64,000 nt of DNA, from NCBI GenBank assembly GCA_023630585.1, contig CM042535.1:32617399-32681398 (forward strand). The letters are read 5' to 3'. Under the pieces are notes generated by a model. The model was not told the DNA's origin. It did not search any database and saw only the letters and a list, made by a program, of their open reading frames with translations. Shown here piece by piece: positions 32,188 to 42,149 of the stretch. This DNA comes from Cranoglanis bouderius. Its lineage: Eukaryota; Chordata; Actinopteri; Siluriformes; Cranoglanididae. A program made the translations under genes and the position numbers. The first letter of the stretch is position 1. Every line of letters starts with the position of its first letter.

Positions 32188-32849
32188 TCGCAGCAAGACA
32201 GAATACATGTGTGTGAATGAGAGGGATCCAAGTGGAACAGTGAGGTTACAGGGAGAAGAGATAAAGAAGGTGCAGGATTTTAAGTACTTAGGGTCAACAG
32301 TCCAGAGCAACGGGGAGTGTGGAAAAGAGGTGAAGAAGCATGTGCAGGCAGGTTGGAATGGGTGGAGAAAAGTGTCAGGTCTGTTGTGTGATAAAAGAGT
32401 ACCAGCAAGAATGAAAGGAAAGGTGTACAGGACAGTAGTGAGACCAGCGATGTTGTATGGTTTGGAGACAGTTGCACTGAGGAAAAGACATGAGGAAGAG
32501 TTAGAGGTAGCAGAGCTAAAGATGTTGAGGTTCTCTTTGGCGAAGATGGATAGGATCAGGAATGAGTACATCAGAGGGACAGCACATGTGAGATGTTAAG
32601 TTAGATGATAAGAGATGCCAAGTTAGAGAGGCCAGGTTGAGATGGTTTGGACATGTTCAGAGGAGGGAGAGTGAATATATTGGTAAAAGGATGCTGAGGT
32701 TAGAGCTGCCAGGCAGGAGGCCAAAAGGAAGACCAAAGAGGAGGTTTATGGATGTAGTGAAGGAGGACATGAAGGTAGTCAGTCTGAGAGAAGAGGATGC
32801 AGGGGATAGGGCTAAATGGAGGCAGATGATTCGCTGTGGTGACCCCTGA
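32177..32849 (+). pseudogene. RTE thumb and C-terminal segments
   Basis: The first frame (to 32599) has VSRSKTEYMCVNE, KVQDFKYLGSTVQ and RPAMLYGLETVALRKRHEEE, the conserved thumb region. After another shift, 32637-32849 gives RWFGHVQRRESEYIGKRMLR and GRRPKGRPKRRFMDVV, ending at WRQMIRCGDP and stop. This RWFGHV..R..GRPK end is typical of RTE proteins. The stop is followed directly by the short 3' end. Confidence 0.88.
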
Positions 32850-32989
32850 AGGGAACAGCCAAAAGGAAAAGAAGACCTAAAGGACTTTGGATGTTTTTCA
32901 ATATTTTTCATGTAATGAATTTTTTTTCATCATTCTGCCAAATAAATAGTTTATTACAATGCACAAAAGTCATAATCACTTTGAACTAT

Positions 32990-33021
32990 TTATTTATTTG
33001 TTTGTTTGTTTGTTTGTTTGT
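32990..33021. repeat. (TTTG)n / (TTTA)n microsatellite
   Basis: TTTATTTATTTG followed by about six TTTG units, in the right arm of hAT-2. Confidence 0.9.
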
Positions 33022-33500
33022 ATGTTTAATTAAAAGCTTCAAGCTGTCATATAAATAAATGATTCCATTTTTGACTGGGCTTATGTGTGATGCATGTTGT
33101 TCTATTTAAAGTAATTTGTAGAGTAGGGCCCGAAAATGACTCAAGGCCAGGGGAGCCCATCTCCCTATGTCCGGCCCTGAAAGAGGCTATGGATTGGCTA
33201 TGAGCAATATTTGAGCACTGGTAATATAAGATTAGCATTTTTATTGCCATTTTTTTTGGTGTTCTGTTTTACTTTTGGTGAAACTTTAAACATCCAGCTT
33301 CAGAGGTGCCGGATCCACATAAAAAGGTTCAGGATCGCAGGTGTACTATATTTTATATTAAGCTCTGCTATTAAGCTAGTACCTCACAGCAAAAACATTT
33401 ATTTTGCCTAAGTGTCAGAGATTTCCCCTTGCGCTGAGTGCCGGAGCATGAACTGCCCAAAGCGCAACAGTGCAAGCTTCTGGGCATAAATTTACAAATT

Positions 33501-34017
33501 CAGTGGTACCTGAAAGCCACACTTGAGTAAAATTAGAGATATCTTACCAGAAAATGACTTCGGTAGAAGTTAGTCAGTTAGAATATTACTTTAATAAAAA
33601 TTAAAATAGATTTCCGGGATATTGTATATAATTTGCGGGCGTCAGGGAGCTGCTATTAAAATGCGGGAGACTCCCGGAACTTCCGGGAGAGTTGGGCTGT
33701 CTGCTAATAACTAACATTGTCATTATTGTCGAGTGAAACTCCTTGGCTTGAGTGGAAATTGAAACTTAACTGCGGCTTTGAGAGAACTTGTTTGCACTTG
33801 CGTAATGGGATTTAACCAGTGATCTAACTTGCAAGCACCGGACCACTGATTCGTCAAATCAGCTTGCTTGCCGTCTGTGTTTTTCCGATTTTATTTTGTA
33901 GTAATGAAGATACTTAGGGGAAATGTATCGGAGTAAAAGTATACATTTATTTAGGAAATGTAGTAGAGTAAAAGTGAAAATTTCTCCCAAAAAATAGTAC
34001 TGTACATTACACCACTG
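33501..34017. mobile_element. Non-autonomous hAT MITE inside the 5' LTR
   Basis: The ends are CAGTGGTACC (33501) and TACACCACTG (34017), with near-identical 8-bp duplications TACAAATT and TACAAACT. The subterminal AGTAAAAGT/ACTTTTACT words near both ends are characteristic of a widespread fish hAT MITE type. There is no coding sequence. A GGGAGACTCCCGGAACTTCCGGGAG cluster near 33665 forms small hairpins. Confidence 0.78.
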
Positions 34018-34440
34018 TACAAACTAATCAACAGGGGGAAACGAGAACAGCTGAGACATTAGGAAGGAACCAATGTCATAACAGGGGCAGAGACAGGACA
34101 GAAACCAAAACAAACACACGTGTGTCACTGACACTGTTTACTTTTTATTTAAACCCACATGTATCTTTGCTCAATGCAAAGTATTGTGTGTTTCTGTGTG
34201 TTTATAGCCAGACCCATACCAAGCCTTGATCATTGTTTCTTTTTCCATGATTTTTGAACCTGTATTCGTCCTTGTGTTTATCGATCTTTGTTTTGCCTTG
34301 TATACCCTGTTTGCCAATCACCTGACCCCTCGCCTGTTTTATGACCTTAATTTTGCACTACGATTTTGCACTACGATCTTGCACTACGATCTCTCTTCAA
34401 TAAAGCTCTTAACTGTACTTGCATCCGTCTCCAAAACCAT

Positions 34441-35155
34441 TACATGAAAGAATACTTTGCCGATACCATGGATGCAGCAGGAGCGCGAAGGGAGCGTCAT
34501 GCCCAGATCTTTATGCCGGCGTTTGATTCAGTACGATTTCCCCAGTGAACCCACCTGGATGTTTTTCTCCAGTGCCAGTTTAATTTTGAGAGCCTGGTGA
34601 ACCCCAAGCCCAAGGAGAGACAGTGGCTTATGTTCCTGTTATCCCGGTTCATCGGTCCAGCTCGCCAATGGGCGGAGCTCCTGATTGTCACAGGCAACTT
34701 TGGCCTGGGAAGTGTGGCGGAGTTCATCTGCGTCATGACGATGATCTATGGAAAAGCAGACTTTAAATTTAATTTAGAGAATTTTTTGGGGCGGGCCAGT
34801 CTGACAGATGAACCCTCGAGGTGGTCTCCCCTGCAGAGCTCCAGCCAGAGGTCAATGTGGCGACCTCATCTCCAGAGCTCAAGCCTGAGACCTGCGAGGT
34901 AGTCTCCCCTGCAGAGCTCCAGTCAGAGGCAGACGAGACGGCTTCCCAAGCCATGTTCCAGTTGGAGGCTGATGGCATGGCCAGCCAAGCCTTGTTCCAG
35001 TTGGAGGCCGACGGCACGGCCAACCAAGCTCTGCTCACTCTGGACCAAGCTCTGCTCACGCCAGAGGCCAACGACACGGCACAGAGGGCCAGGACCACTG
35101 GGGAGAGTGTCTTTTGGTGCTTCGGGAGAAGCACCCTGGGTGGGACACACTCTGT
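34441..35155 (+). pseudogene. Broken short gag and repetitive tail of the LTR element
   Basis: After the 5' LTR, MKEYFADTMDAAGARRERH starts a frame that stops at 34548. A second frame (34597-34800) encodes PKPKERQWLMFLLSRFIGPA and TGNFGLGSVAEFICVMTMIY, a gag-capsid-like segment. From about 34821 the coding becomes a run of imperfect repeats such as VSPAELQPEV.. and QLEADG(M/T)A(S/N)QAL up to the 3' LTR. No pol follows, so the element would depend on enzymes from a relative. Confidence 0.6.
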
Positions 35156-35794
35156 CAGAGATTTCCCTTCACACTGAGTGCCAGAGCATTCAGCACGCAT
35201 GAACTGCCCAAAGAGCGACAGCACGCGCTTCTGGGTTGTCACTGACACTGTTTACTTTTCACACGTGTGTTTGTTTTGGTTTCTGTCCTGTCTCTGCTGC
35301 TGTTATGTCATTGGTTCCTTCCTAATGTCTCGGCTGTTCTTGTTTCCCCAAATATTACAAATTTTTCCCCAAGTATTACAAATATTAGTTTGTATATTTA
35401 AACCCCCGTGTATCTTTGTTCAATGTGAAGTATTGTGTGTTTGTGTGTTTATTGCCATACACGTACCAAGCCTTGATCATTGTTTCTCATTTCATGGTTT
35501 TTGATCCTGTTTTGTCCTCGTGTTTACCGATTCTTGTTTTGCCTAGTATACCCTGTTTGCCGATCGCCTGACCCCGCGCCTGACCTTGATTTTGCACTAC
35601 GACTTGGATTTATCTGCCTCTCTCGCTTCAATAAAGCTCTTAACTGCACTTGCATCCGTCTCTGAAACCATTACATGACACTAAGAAGCTGTTGATTTGC
35701 ATTTAATATTCTGTGCTTCATTCCTGCATAAATATCAGCTAGATTACCTACTTTATTCTATTTTTTCCTTTCAGCAAAATAATTACATTAGCTA

Positions 35795-37373
35795 CAGTGC
35801 CCTCCACTAATATTGGCACCGTTGGTAAATATGAGCAAATAAGACTGTGAAACATTATCTTTATTGTTTAAGCTTTTGTTAAAAAAAAATCACAAAAATG
35901 CTTTGCGCTCATGGATATCAAACAATTGCAAACAACAGGTTTATCCAAATAATTATGTCTTTAATAAATATATGTGTGCAACAATTATTGGCACCCCTAT
36001 GTATTCATATGAGAAAAATATATTTGGAGTATATTCCCATTGATATTTTACATTTCTTTAGTACACCTGGGTGACTAGGAACAGGAAATTGTTCAACCAT
36101 GACTTCCTATTTCATAGGGGTATAAATATGAGGTAACACATAGGCCAAATTCCCTTAGTCATTCATAACAATGGGTAAGACCAAGGAATAAAGCTGTGAT
36201 GTATGGAAAAAGGTTGTTGAGCTTCACAAAATGGGAAGTGGCTATAAGAATATAGCAAAGGCATTGAAACTGTCCATTTCCACCATCAGAGCATAAGAAG
36301 TTTCAGCCAACTGGAAATGTTATGAATCAACCTGGAATTGGACGTGTGTCTATATTGTCTCAACGCAATGTGAAGAGGATGCTTCGAGTGGCTGAAAATT
36401 CTCCAAGGATCACAGCTGGAGAATTGCAAAAGTTAGTTGAGTCTTGGGGTAAGAAAGTCTCCATAACTACAATCCGAATTCACCAACATCAAGAATTAAA
36501 CCCTCTACTCTCATCCAAAAACAAACTCAAGCATCCTCAGTTTGCTAGACACTACTGGAACTTTAAATGGGATCGGGTTCTATGGTTAGATGAAACCAAA
36601 ATAGAGCTTTTTGGTAATAAACACCAGAGGTGGTTTTGGCACACAGAGAGGTAGCCATATGGAAAAGTACCTCATGCCCACGGTTAAATATGGTGGTGGC
36701 TCTTTAATGTTTTGGGGCTGTTTTTCTGCCAGAGGACCTGGACATTTTGTTAGGATACATGGCATCCATCATGGACTCTATCAAATATCAACCTATATTG
36801 AATGAAAACCTGACTGCCTCTGCCAGAAAGCTTAAAATGGGCCATGGTTGGACCTTCTAGTAGTACAATGATCCAAAACATACTGTACATCAAAATCAAC
36901 ACAAAAATGCTTTACTGACTATAAACTCAAGGTCCTGCCATGACCATCCCAGTCCCCTGACTTGAAACCCATAGAAAACCTGTGGGGTGAACTGAAGAGG
37001 AGAGTCCACCACTGTGGACCTCGAAGTTTGAAGGATCTGGAGAGATTCTGTATGGAGGAATGGTCTCAGATCCCTTGCATTGTATTCTCCAACCTCATCA
37101 GGCATTATAGGAGAAGACTCAGAGCAGTTATCTTGGCAAAGGGAGGTAGCACAAAGTATTGACTAAAAAGGTGCCAATAATTATTGCACACCTATATTTA
37201 ACAAATATTTTTTTATAAACCTGTGTTTTGTTTGCAATTGTTTGATATCCATGAGAGCAGAATATTTTGTGAATTTTCTGAACAAAAATCAAAAGGTTAA
37301 ACAATAAAGACAATTTTTCAGAGCCTTCTTTGCTCATAATTACCAAGGGTGCCAATATTACTGGAGGGCACTG
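35795..37373 (+). mobile_element. Tc1 group E, full-length with decayed transposase
   Basis: The ends are CAGTGCCCTCCACTAATATT (35795) and the complement ending ACTGGAGGGCACTG (37373), with TA at 35793-35794 and 37374-37375. The transposase begins MGKTKE at 36171 and meets a stop at once. It continues KKVVELHKMGSGYKNIAKAL (HTH), VLWLDETKIELFGNK (first Asp), KYGGGSLMFWGCFSA and YNDPKHTVH (second Asp). It ends KPIENLWGELKRRVHHCG (Glu). At least four frame changes or stops are visible. Confidence 0.93.
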
Positions 37374-37375
37374 TA

Positions 37376-38205
37376 TATTATTCAAATTTTTCCTTTGAGC
37401 AAAATAGTCCTGGTACTGAAGGATGTAGACTTTTTCCCCCTTCACTTAAAAAAAAAATACTAAAACATAAAACTCTCTACTTATTGCAAAAATCTTTTAC
37501 TGAGGTATTCTTTGAGCAGTGCTAGAGGTTTATCACTGAGAATGCAGGCATAACTCTGGACATCAAACTGTTGGCCCAGTAGGTGTCCCTGCCCTGGATC
37601 CCACCATCCATCATCATTCTAGGTGCTAGGTGCACAATGGCAATAACCAGCATATGGTTCCCTCTCATTCATAACTCCTGCAGTATAAAGGAGAGACATA
37701 ATCATTGAGCATCTAGCTCAGGAACCTATTGCCAGACTTGTCCGGCTCTGTGACTTAGAAACAGTCATTTAGCTTTGTTGGAAATAATCCTAGACACTTC
37801 AGGAATTGAATACAGCCATTCTCTGACACAATTTTTATTTTTATTTTTAAAAATTAAACAGGGACAGCAACAGTGCCTGTTTAAAAATGTCTAATCTAAT
37901 TTTGCCAGTCCTCCCTGTACAGGAAATAGGAAATTGGAAATTTGTTTAACTTAGTCCTTCCTGTAAGTTTAAGGTTGGAAATGGGGAATTGGTTCAGTCT
38001 TGATAGTCATCCCCTATGTTAGAGTCTTCCTAAGCTTATAGTCTCTTTGTTACATTATTGGGGAAATAGAATAGTTGTGTCATAAGATTAGAGCACCACT
38101 GGATACAATATGCCATGGACTATGATGCATAACTAGGTCTTTGATATGGCTTATTCATTCATATGATAACTGATTACTTTCAATAAAAAAAGTAATTTCT
38201 TAGTA
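37376..38205. other. Anonymous sequence
   Basis: No element end, coding region or RNA signature was recognised here. A CAATAAAAAAAG stretch precedes the SINE. Confidence 0.45.
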
Positions 38206-38552
38206 ATTAAGCACGGTTTCTTAGTGGTTCACACGTTTGCTGTGCACCTCCGGGGTTGGGGGTTCAAATCCTGCGTCTGCCCTGTGTGTGCAGAGTTTGC
38301 ATGTCCTCTCTGTGCTTTGAGGGTTTCCTATGGGTACTCCAGTTTCCTCCCCCAGTCCAAAGACATTAATTGTAGGCTGATTGGCATATACATATTGTCC
38401 AGAGTCTGTGAGTGTGTGTATGATTGTGCCCTGCGATGGGTTTGCACTCCATCCTGGGTGTCCCCCGCCTTGTGCCGCAAGTTCCCTGGAATAGGCTCCA
38501 GGCCCCCCCCCATAGGTTAATGGTATAGAAAATGGATGGATGGATGGAGGGA
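38206..38552 (+). mobile_element. tRNA-derived SINE with L2-type tail
   Basis: The head (38211-38280) looks tRNA-like, with an A-box-like TTTCTTAGTGGTTCACACG and a B-box GGGGTTCAAATCC. The body carries the widespread fish LINE-tail block TTTCCTCCCCCAGTCCAAAG and GATAGGCTCCAGG-type words (here AATAGGCTCCAGG), and it ends in (GGAT)n, GAAAATGGATGGATGGATGG. The shared tail implies mobilisation by an L2/CR1-like LINE. It is a relic and not a tRNA gene. Confidence 0.8.
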
Positions 38553-38554
38553 TG

Positions 38555-38867
38555 TCACAAAGATAGGCTGAGACAGATACAAGTGCAGTTGAAACAGGTT
38601 TAATGACGGCAATTCAGCAAACAAATCCAATATGTTATGCAAGTTCAAAGTCAAGGCAAGCAAAGGGTCAGGCGATCAGCAAAGATATTTTGATTGTTCC
38701 TGGGTTTTTGAGATTCTGTTTTTGTCTACATTGCCCTCTTTGCTGATCACCTGACCCTTTGCTTGCCTTGACTTTGAACCTGCATAATGTATTGGATTTG
38801 TTTGCTGAACTACCGTCATTAAACCTGTTTCGACTGCACTTGCATCTGTCTCAGCCTATCTTTGTGA
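38555..38867. repeat. Long inverted repeat from duplicated LTR sequence
   Basis: Positions 38555-38684 are the reverse complement of 38737-38867 with about ten mismatches over 130 bp; the loop is 52 bp. The right arm is the R/U5-like end of the gypsy 5' LTR (TCATTAAACCTGTTTCGACT, then CATCTGTCTCAGCC). The left arm is the same sequence flipped. Confidence 0.95.
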
Positions 38868-39190
38868 TGGATTACTTCACCACTCGTATGGATGCACCAG
38901 GAGAAATGCGGCAAGCCATCATGGCTCATGGACAGTTATTAGGAGAGCAACAGCAGCGTCTAGCGGATATCGATAACAATCTAAACCTCCTATCCCAAGC
39001 CGTCACTGCCAACACTGCGCTTGGTGTCCCTGCCCCCAAGCTACTGTCTCCACCCTCAGAGCTCCTATGCCCACGTCAGAGAAAATCATCAGTGATTCGT
39101 GACTTTGTAAGGGATTTCTTTTGCAATGCTCGCTTTATTTCGCCTGTCATGAAGGAATGTCTGAAGCAGAGAAAATTGCTCGGTTCATGA
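38867..39190 (+). pseudogene. Gypsy gag, N-terminal part
   Basis: The start is MDYFTTRMDAPGEMRQAIMA at 38867, just after the LTR. Next comes a Gln-rich coiled segment (GEQQQRLADIDNNLNLLSQA), then a proline-rich stretch and VIRDFVRDFFCNARFISPVM. Frames after the SINE (39412-39640) continue with AVWESFRPFVGEQR and FHTIVAGNGWNDAALR, the capsid C-terminal half. A zinc-knuckle relic (RCFYCGSFDHLIGLCPLR, one frame change inside) lies at about 39785-39845. Confidence 0.65.
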
Positions 39191-39227
39191 ATTTACTCAC
39201 TGATAAAGCCTTAAAATTGGCAATAAA

Positions 39228-39425
39228 GCCTTAAAGTGGCAGTGGTAGCTCAGTGGTTAAGATGTTGGACTACAGAAGGTTGTGAGTTCAAACCCCAGCA
39301 CTGCCAAGCTGCCACTGTGGGCCCTTGAGCAAGGCCCTTAACCCTCAACTGCTCAGTTGTATAAATGACATAAATGTCAGTCACCCTGGATAAGGGTGTC
39401 TGCCAAATGCCATGAATGTAAAATG
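39228..39425 (+). mobile_element. tRNA-derived V-type SINE inside gag
   Basis: It starts GGCAGTGGTAGCTCAGTGGT (A box) with GGTTGTGAGTTCAAACCCCA (B box) 31 bp downstream. The central GGGCCCTTGAGCAAGGCCCT and TAACCCTCAACTGC block is the conserved core of fish V-SINE type elements. The tail has CTGGATAAGGGTGTCTGCCA and AATGCCATGAATGTAAA. The gag frame is interrupted here. Confidence 0.88.
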
Positions 39426-39862
39426 GGCTATGGCCGTATGGGAGAGTTTTCGACCATTCGTCGGAGAGCAAAGAGGCGGGCGAACTACACCCGAATTCAC
39501 CCTCGAATTTCACACTATTGTGGCTGGAAATGGATGGAACGACGCAGCTCTGAGACCCGACAGGGTCTCAACCCAGAAATACTTACAGAAATGGCATGCT
39601 GAGACGAACCGCTCATGCTGGATTCACTTATTGACCTAGCCATACGGCTAGACCACCTGCTTCACAGCCAAAGTCGCAACCCTGGATTAGGGAGCCTTCT
39701 GAGAATGACCGCTCCGGTCTAATCCATGCAGCTGGGACACACTAAGATCAGTGAAGATGAGAGAGAGAGAGGAGATGCTGCGAACACCGATGTTTCTACT
39801 GTGGTAGTTTTGACCACCTCATCGGACTCTGTCCTCTGCGTTCGAAGTCCACAGCCAAATCC

Positions 39863-40654
39863 ATGCCATCTACGAGCAGGAGCTCCACACCCCGCTATGC
39901 AACGGTGAGTCATGACCAAATTCACTCTCTCCAATCATTTACTCTACCAGTCACGGTGAGATTCTCAGGTGTGGTTTCTCTCTTAACAACATTAATTGAC
40001 TCTGGATTGGCGGGGAACTTCATGGGCATGGACACAGCGAACTGCCTCAATGTTCCTGTACAATGCCTGTCATGTCCACAAAAAATTCATGCCATTGATG
40101 GAGGACCCATCAGAGAGGGCATCATTTACTTCCATACCGCACCCATCCTATTCAAAGTCTCTGCACTTCATCAGGAGGAGATCAAGTTCCTGATCACTGT
40201 CACAAAGAAACATTCCATAATATTGGGGTTCCCCTGGATGTGTCTCCATAACCCCCAAATCTCGTGGCGACACAGAGAGATCACAAAGTGGTCTAATTAC
40301 TGCCACCAACATTGTCTGCAGTCCCCACAGCTCTGTCTACCATCCACATCTGTGGAGAGTCCAGAACAATCAACACCACTATTCATCCCTCTGGAGTACC
40401 AGGACCTTGGTGACATTTTCAGCAAAGCCAAAGCCCATGGATTACCCTTGCACCGTCCCTATGACTGTGCCATCAAACTGCATCCAGGAAGCACACATCC
40501 CCATAACAGGATCTACCCCCTTTCCTTCAAGGAACAAGAAGCTATGGAGGAGTATATACAGGAGGCATTGCAACAGGGGTACATTCGCCCATCCATGTCT
40601 CCTGCTTCTGCTGGGTTCTTTTTTGTGGAGATTATCGTGGACTCAATCAAGTAA
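39863..40654 (+). pseudogene. Gypsy protease and RT N-terminus (263 codons)
   Basis: The frame contains LLTTLIDSGLAGNFMG, an aspartic protease active site (DSG in place of the usual DSGA). Next come IILGFPWMCLHNPQISW and the RT lead-in YDCAIKLHPGSTHPHNRIYP, then LSFKEQEAMEEYIQEALQQG and IRPSMSPASAGFFFVE. It stops at 40654 where the RT core changes frame. Confidence 0.75.
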
Positions 40655-40659
40655 CCATA

Positions 40660-41676
40660 AAGTATCATTATCCATTACCTCTGGTTCCAGCAGCACTCGA
40701 ACAGCTTCGTTCCGCTCAAATTTTCACCAAGCTAGACCTCCGGAGCGCATATAATCTAATACGCATCCGAGAAGGGGATGAGTGGAAAACTGCCTTTAGC
40801 ACCACCTGTGGTCACTATGAGTACTGCGTCATGCCATATGGGCTTTCTTGCGCTCCCTCAGTGTTTCAAAGCTTTATCAATGACATTTTAAAAGACATGC
40901 TGGGCAAATATGTCATCACTTACATTAACGACATTCTTATCTACTCACCTTCATATGAAACCCATGTCCAACATGTACGCCAAGTCCTCCAACGTCTCAT
41001 TCAGAATCAATTATTCATTAAAGGAGAATTCCACCAACGTACCATCTCCTTCCTGGGCTATGTCATTAGCCCGGTTGGAGTCTCGCTGGATTCAGGGAAA
41101 ATCTCTGCAGTTACCAAGTGGCCCACACCCAGAACTCTCAAAGACCTACAATGATTCCTGGGTGTTGCCAACTTTTATTGACGGTTCATTCTGGGATTTA
41201 GCTCTATAGCTCGCCCCATGACCAAACTGCTCAAGAAAAGAACCAAGCATCTTGCGTGGAACCCTACTGCTGAGGCGGCCCTCAATCAACTGAAAGCAGC
41301 CTTCACAACAGCTCCCATTTTAAAACACCCTGACTCCAAGAAACCATTTATTGCAGAGGTAGATGCTTCGGAAACAGGAGTAGTAGCTGTTCTGTCCCAG
41401 TGATTTGGGGAGAGACCCAAGCTTCATCCCGTGGCCGACTACTCAAAGAAACTCTCCCCCACGGAACAAAATTATGACATTGGGAACAGGGAGCTACTGG
41501 CCCTAAAACTGGCCCTCGAGGAGTGGCGCCACTGGCTGGAGGGTGCTCTTCATCTATTCACCATTTTCACTGATCACAAGAACTCAGAGTACATCAAGAC
41601 AGTGAAACATTTAACCCCTCTTCAAGCCTGGTGGTCCTTGTTCTTTGCCAGGTTTCAATTTACCCTCTCCTACTGA
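40660..41676 (+). pseudogene. Gypsy reverse transcriptase and RNase H remnant
   Basis: Pieces in three frames read FTKLDLRSAYNLIRIREGDE (first Asp; 40727-40780), then MPYGLSCAPSVFQSFINDIL, and YINDILIYSP at about 40921. The catalytic box is normally YVDDILIYS, so its first Asp is Asn here. FLGYVIS..GVSLD, IARPMTKLLKKRTKHLAWNP and FIAEVDASETGVVAVLSQ (RNase H) follow, then DIGNRELLALKLALEEWRHW and FTDHKN. Stops lie at 41153 and 41401. Confidence 0.8.
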
Positions 41677-41679
41677 CCT

Positions 41680-42030
41680 GGGTCAAAAAACACTTTGTGG
41701 GACCTATATCCTGGGAGTTGGACCAAGCCGTAGCATGCACTCCGCCACAACACATTCGCAGATCATGCCCACCAACCAAGATGTTCATGCCAAGTCATCT
41801 ATGATTGCAGCTAGTGAAATGGGCACATAACTCCCTTGCCACAGGGCACCCAGGAACACAACGCATGTACCAATTACTACAGGATAAATACTGGTGGCCA
41901 AACAAGCTTGCAGAAGTAAGCCGCATAGTCTCGTCGTGCTCCACCTGTGCCCGAGCCAAGGTGAGAGCACCTGATTGACTGGGAGGGGTACGGGCCAGAG
42001 GAACAGTGCTGGGTACCGGCACGCAACATC
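41680..42030 (+). pseudogene. Gypsy integrase zinc-binding remnant
   Basis: Degraded words correspond to the integrase H2C2 finger: a GHPGTQRMYQLLQDKYWWPN-like text (41845-41903) and SSCSTCARAKVRAP (41931-41972). The DDE core is absent; sequence jumps to a proline- and arginine-rich C-terminal end (ECPGPRPRGRPRITSA) before the polypurine tract. An internal deletion of most of integrase is inferred. Confidence 0.6.
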
Positions 42031-42149
42031 CTCGACCCCAATCTGCACAGAGAATTCCATGCTGACCACCCTGAATGCCCAGGCCCACGACCCAGGGGTA
42101 GACCCAGAATTACCAGTGCTCACAGAGTGAGCCCTTTGGGGGGGGGTTA

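Larger units (their letters stand above)
29741..32874 (+). mobile_element. RTE-type LINE, near full length
   Basis: This 3.1-kb non-LTR element is flanked by an 18-bp target duplication with one mismatch (ACCTAAAGGTCTTTGGAT at 29723-29740 and its copy at 32875-32892). It has a GC-rich 5' leader, one long ORF with endonuclease and RT, and a short 3' end with GTGACCCCTGAAGGGAACAG and an A-rich close. This is the RTE/BovB-like group that automated pipelines label craniofacial development protein 2-like. Three frame changes, near 31353, 32142 and 32597, break the ORF. It is inserted in hAT-2. Confidence 0.93.
27154..33179 (+). mobile_element. hAT-2 element nested in hAT copy 1b
   Basis: The terminal repeats are CAGGGCCGG (27154) and CCGGCCCTG (33179), with subterminal GGGCTCC/GGAGCCC words. 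A perfect 8-bp duplication AAAGAGGC lies at 27146-27153 and 33180-33187, the hAT hallmark. The same 8 bp occur once, unoccupied, as GCCTCTTT at 2804-2811 in hAT copy 1a. Own sequence is about 27154-28140, 29710-29722 and 32893-33179, roughly 1.3 kb. It keeps a transposase start but no catalytic region, so it is non-autonomous. Confidence 0.92.
24275..33367 (-). mobile_element. hAT transposon copy 1b, carrying three levels of nested insertions
   Basis: The outer ends are CAGTGCTTAATTTG (24275) and the complement ATATTAAGCTCTG (33367), flanked by 8-bp duplications CTATTAAT (24267-24274) and CTATTAAG (33368-33375), 7 of 8 identical. Element-own sequence is only 24275-25332, 27133-27153 and 33180-33367, about 1.27 kb, so it is an internally deleted copy. 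Insertions are the solo LTR X (25333-27132) and hAT-2 (27154-33179), which holds a Tc1 and an RTE. It is homologous to copy 1a at 1508-3867. Confidence 0.9.
33413..35680 (+). mobile_element. Non-autonomous LTR retrotransposon with rearranged 5' LTR
   Basis: It starts TGTCAGAGATTTCCCC (33413) and ends CCATTACATGACA (35680), flanked by the 5-bp duplication CTAAG (33408-33412 and 35681-35685). The 3' LTR is about 35156-35680 and ends with CAATAAAGCTCTTAACTGCA and a CATCCGTCTC stretch. The 5' LTR carries the same start and end, but its U3 middle (about 33484-34125) is inverted and holds a hAT MITE. The interior has a short broken gag and a repetitive stretch, with no protease, RT or integrase. 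It lies 37 bp beyond hAT copy 1b. Confidence 0.88.

Noticed and set aside
30053..32849. A craniofacial development protein 2-like host gene
   Set aside because: This is the usual pipeline label for RTE LINE protein. Endonuclease and RT motifs, one exon-like block, an 18-bp target duplication and a LINE 3' end show it is a mobile element.
39228..39300. Functional tRNA gene
   Set aside because: A and B boxes are present, but the sequence continues into a V-SINE core and tail, and the acceptor stem does not close as a tRNA.
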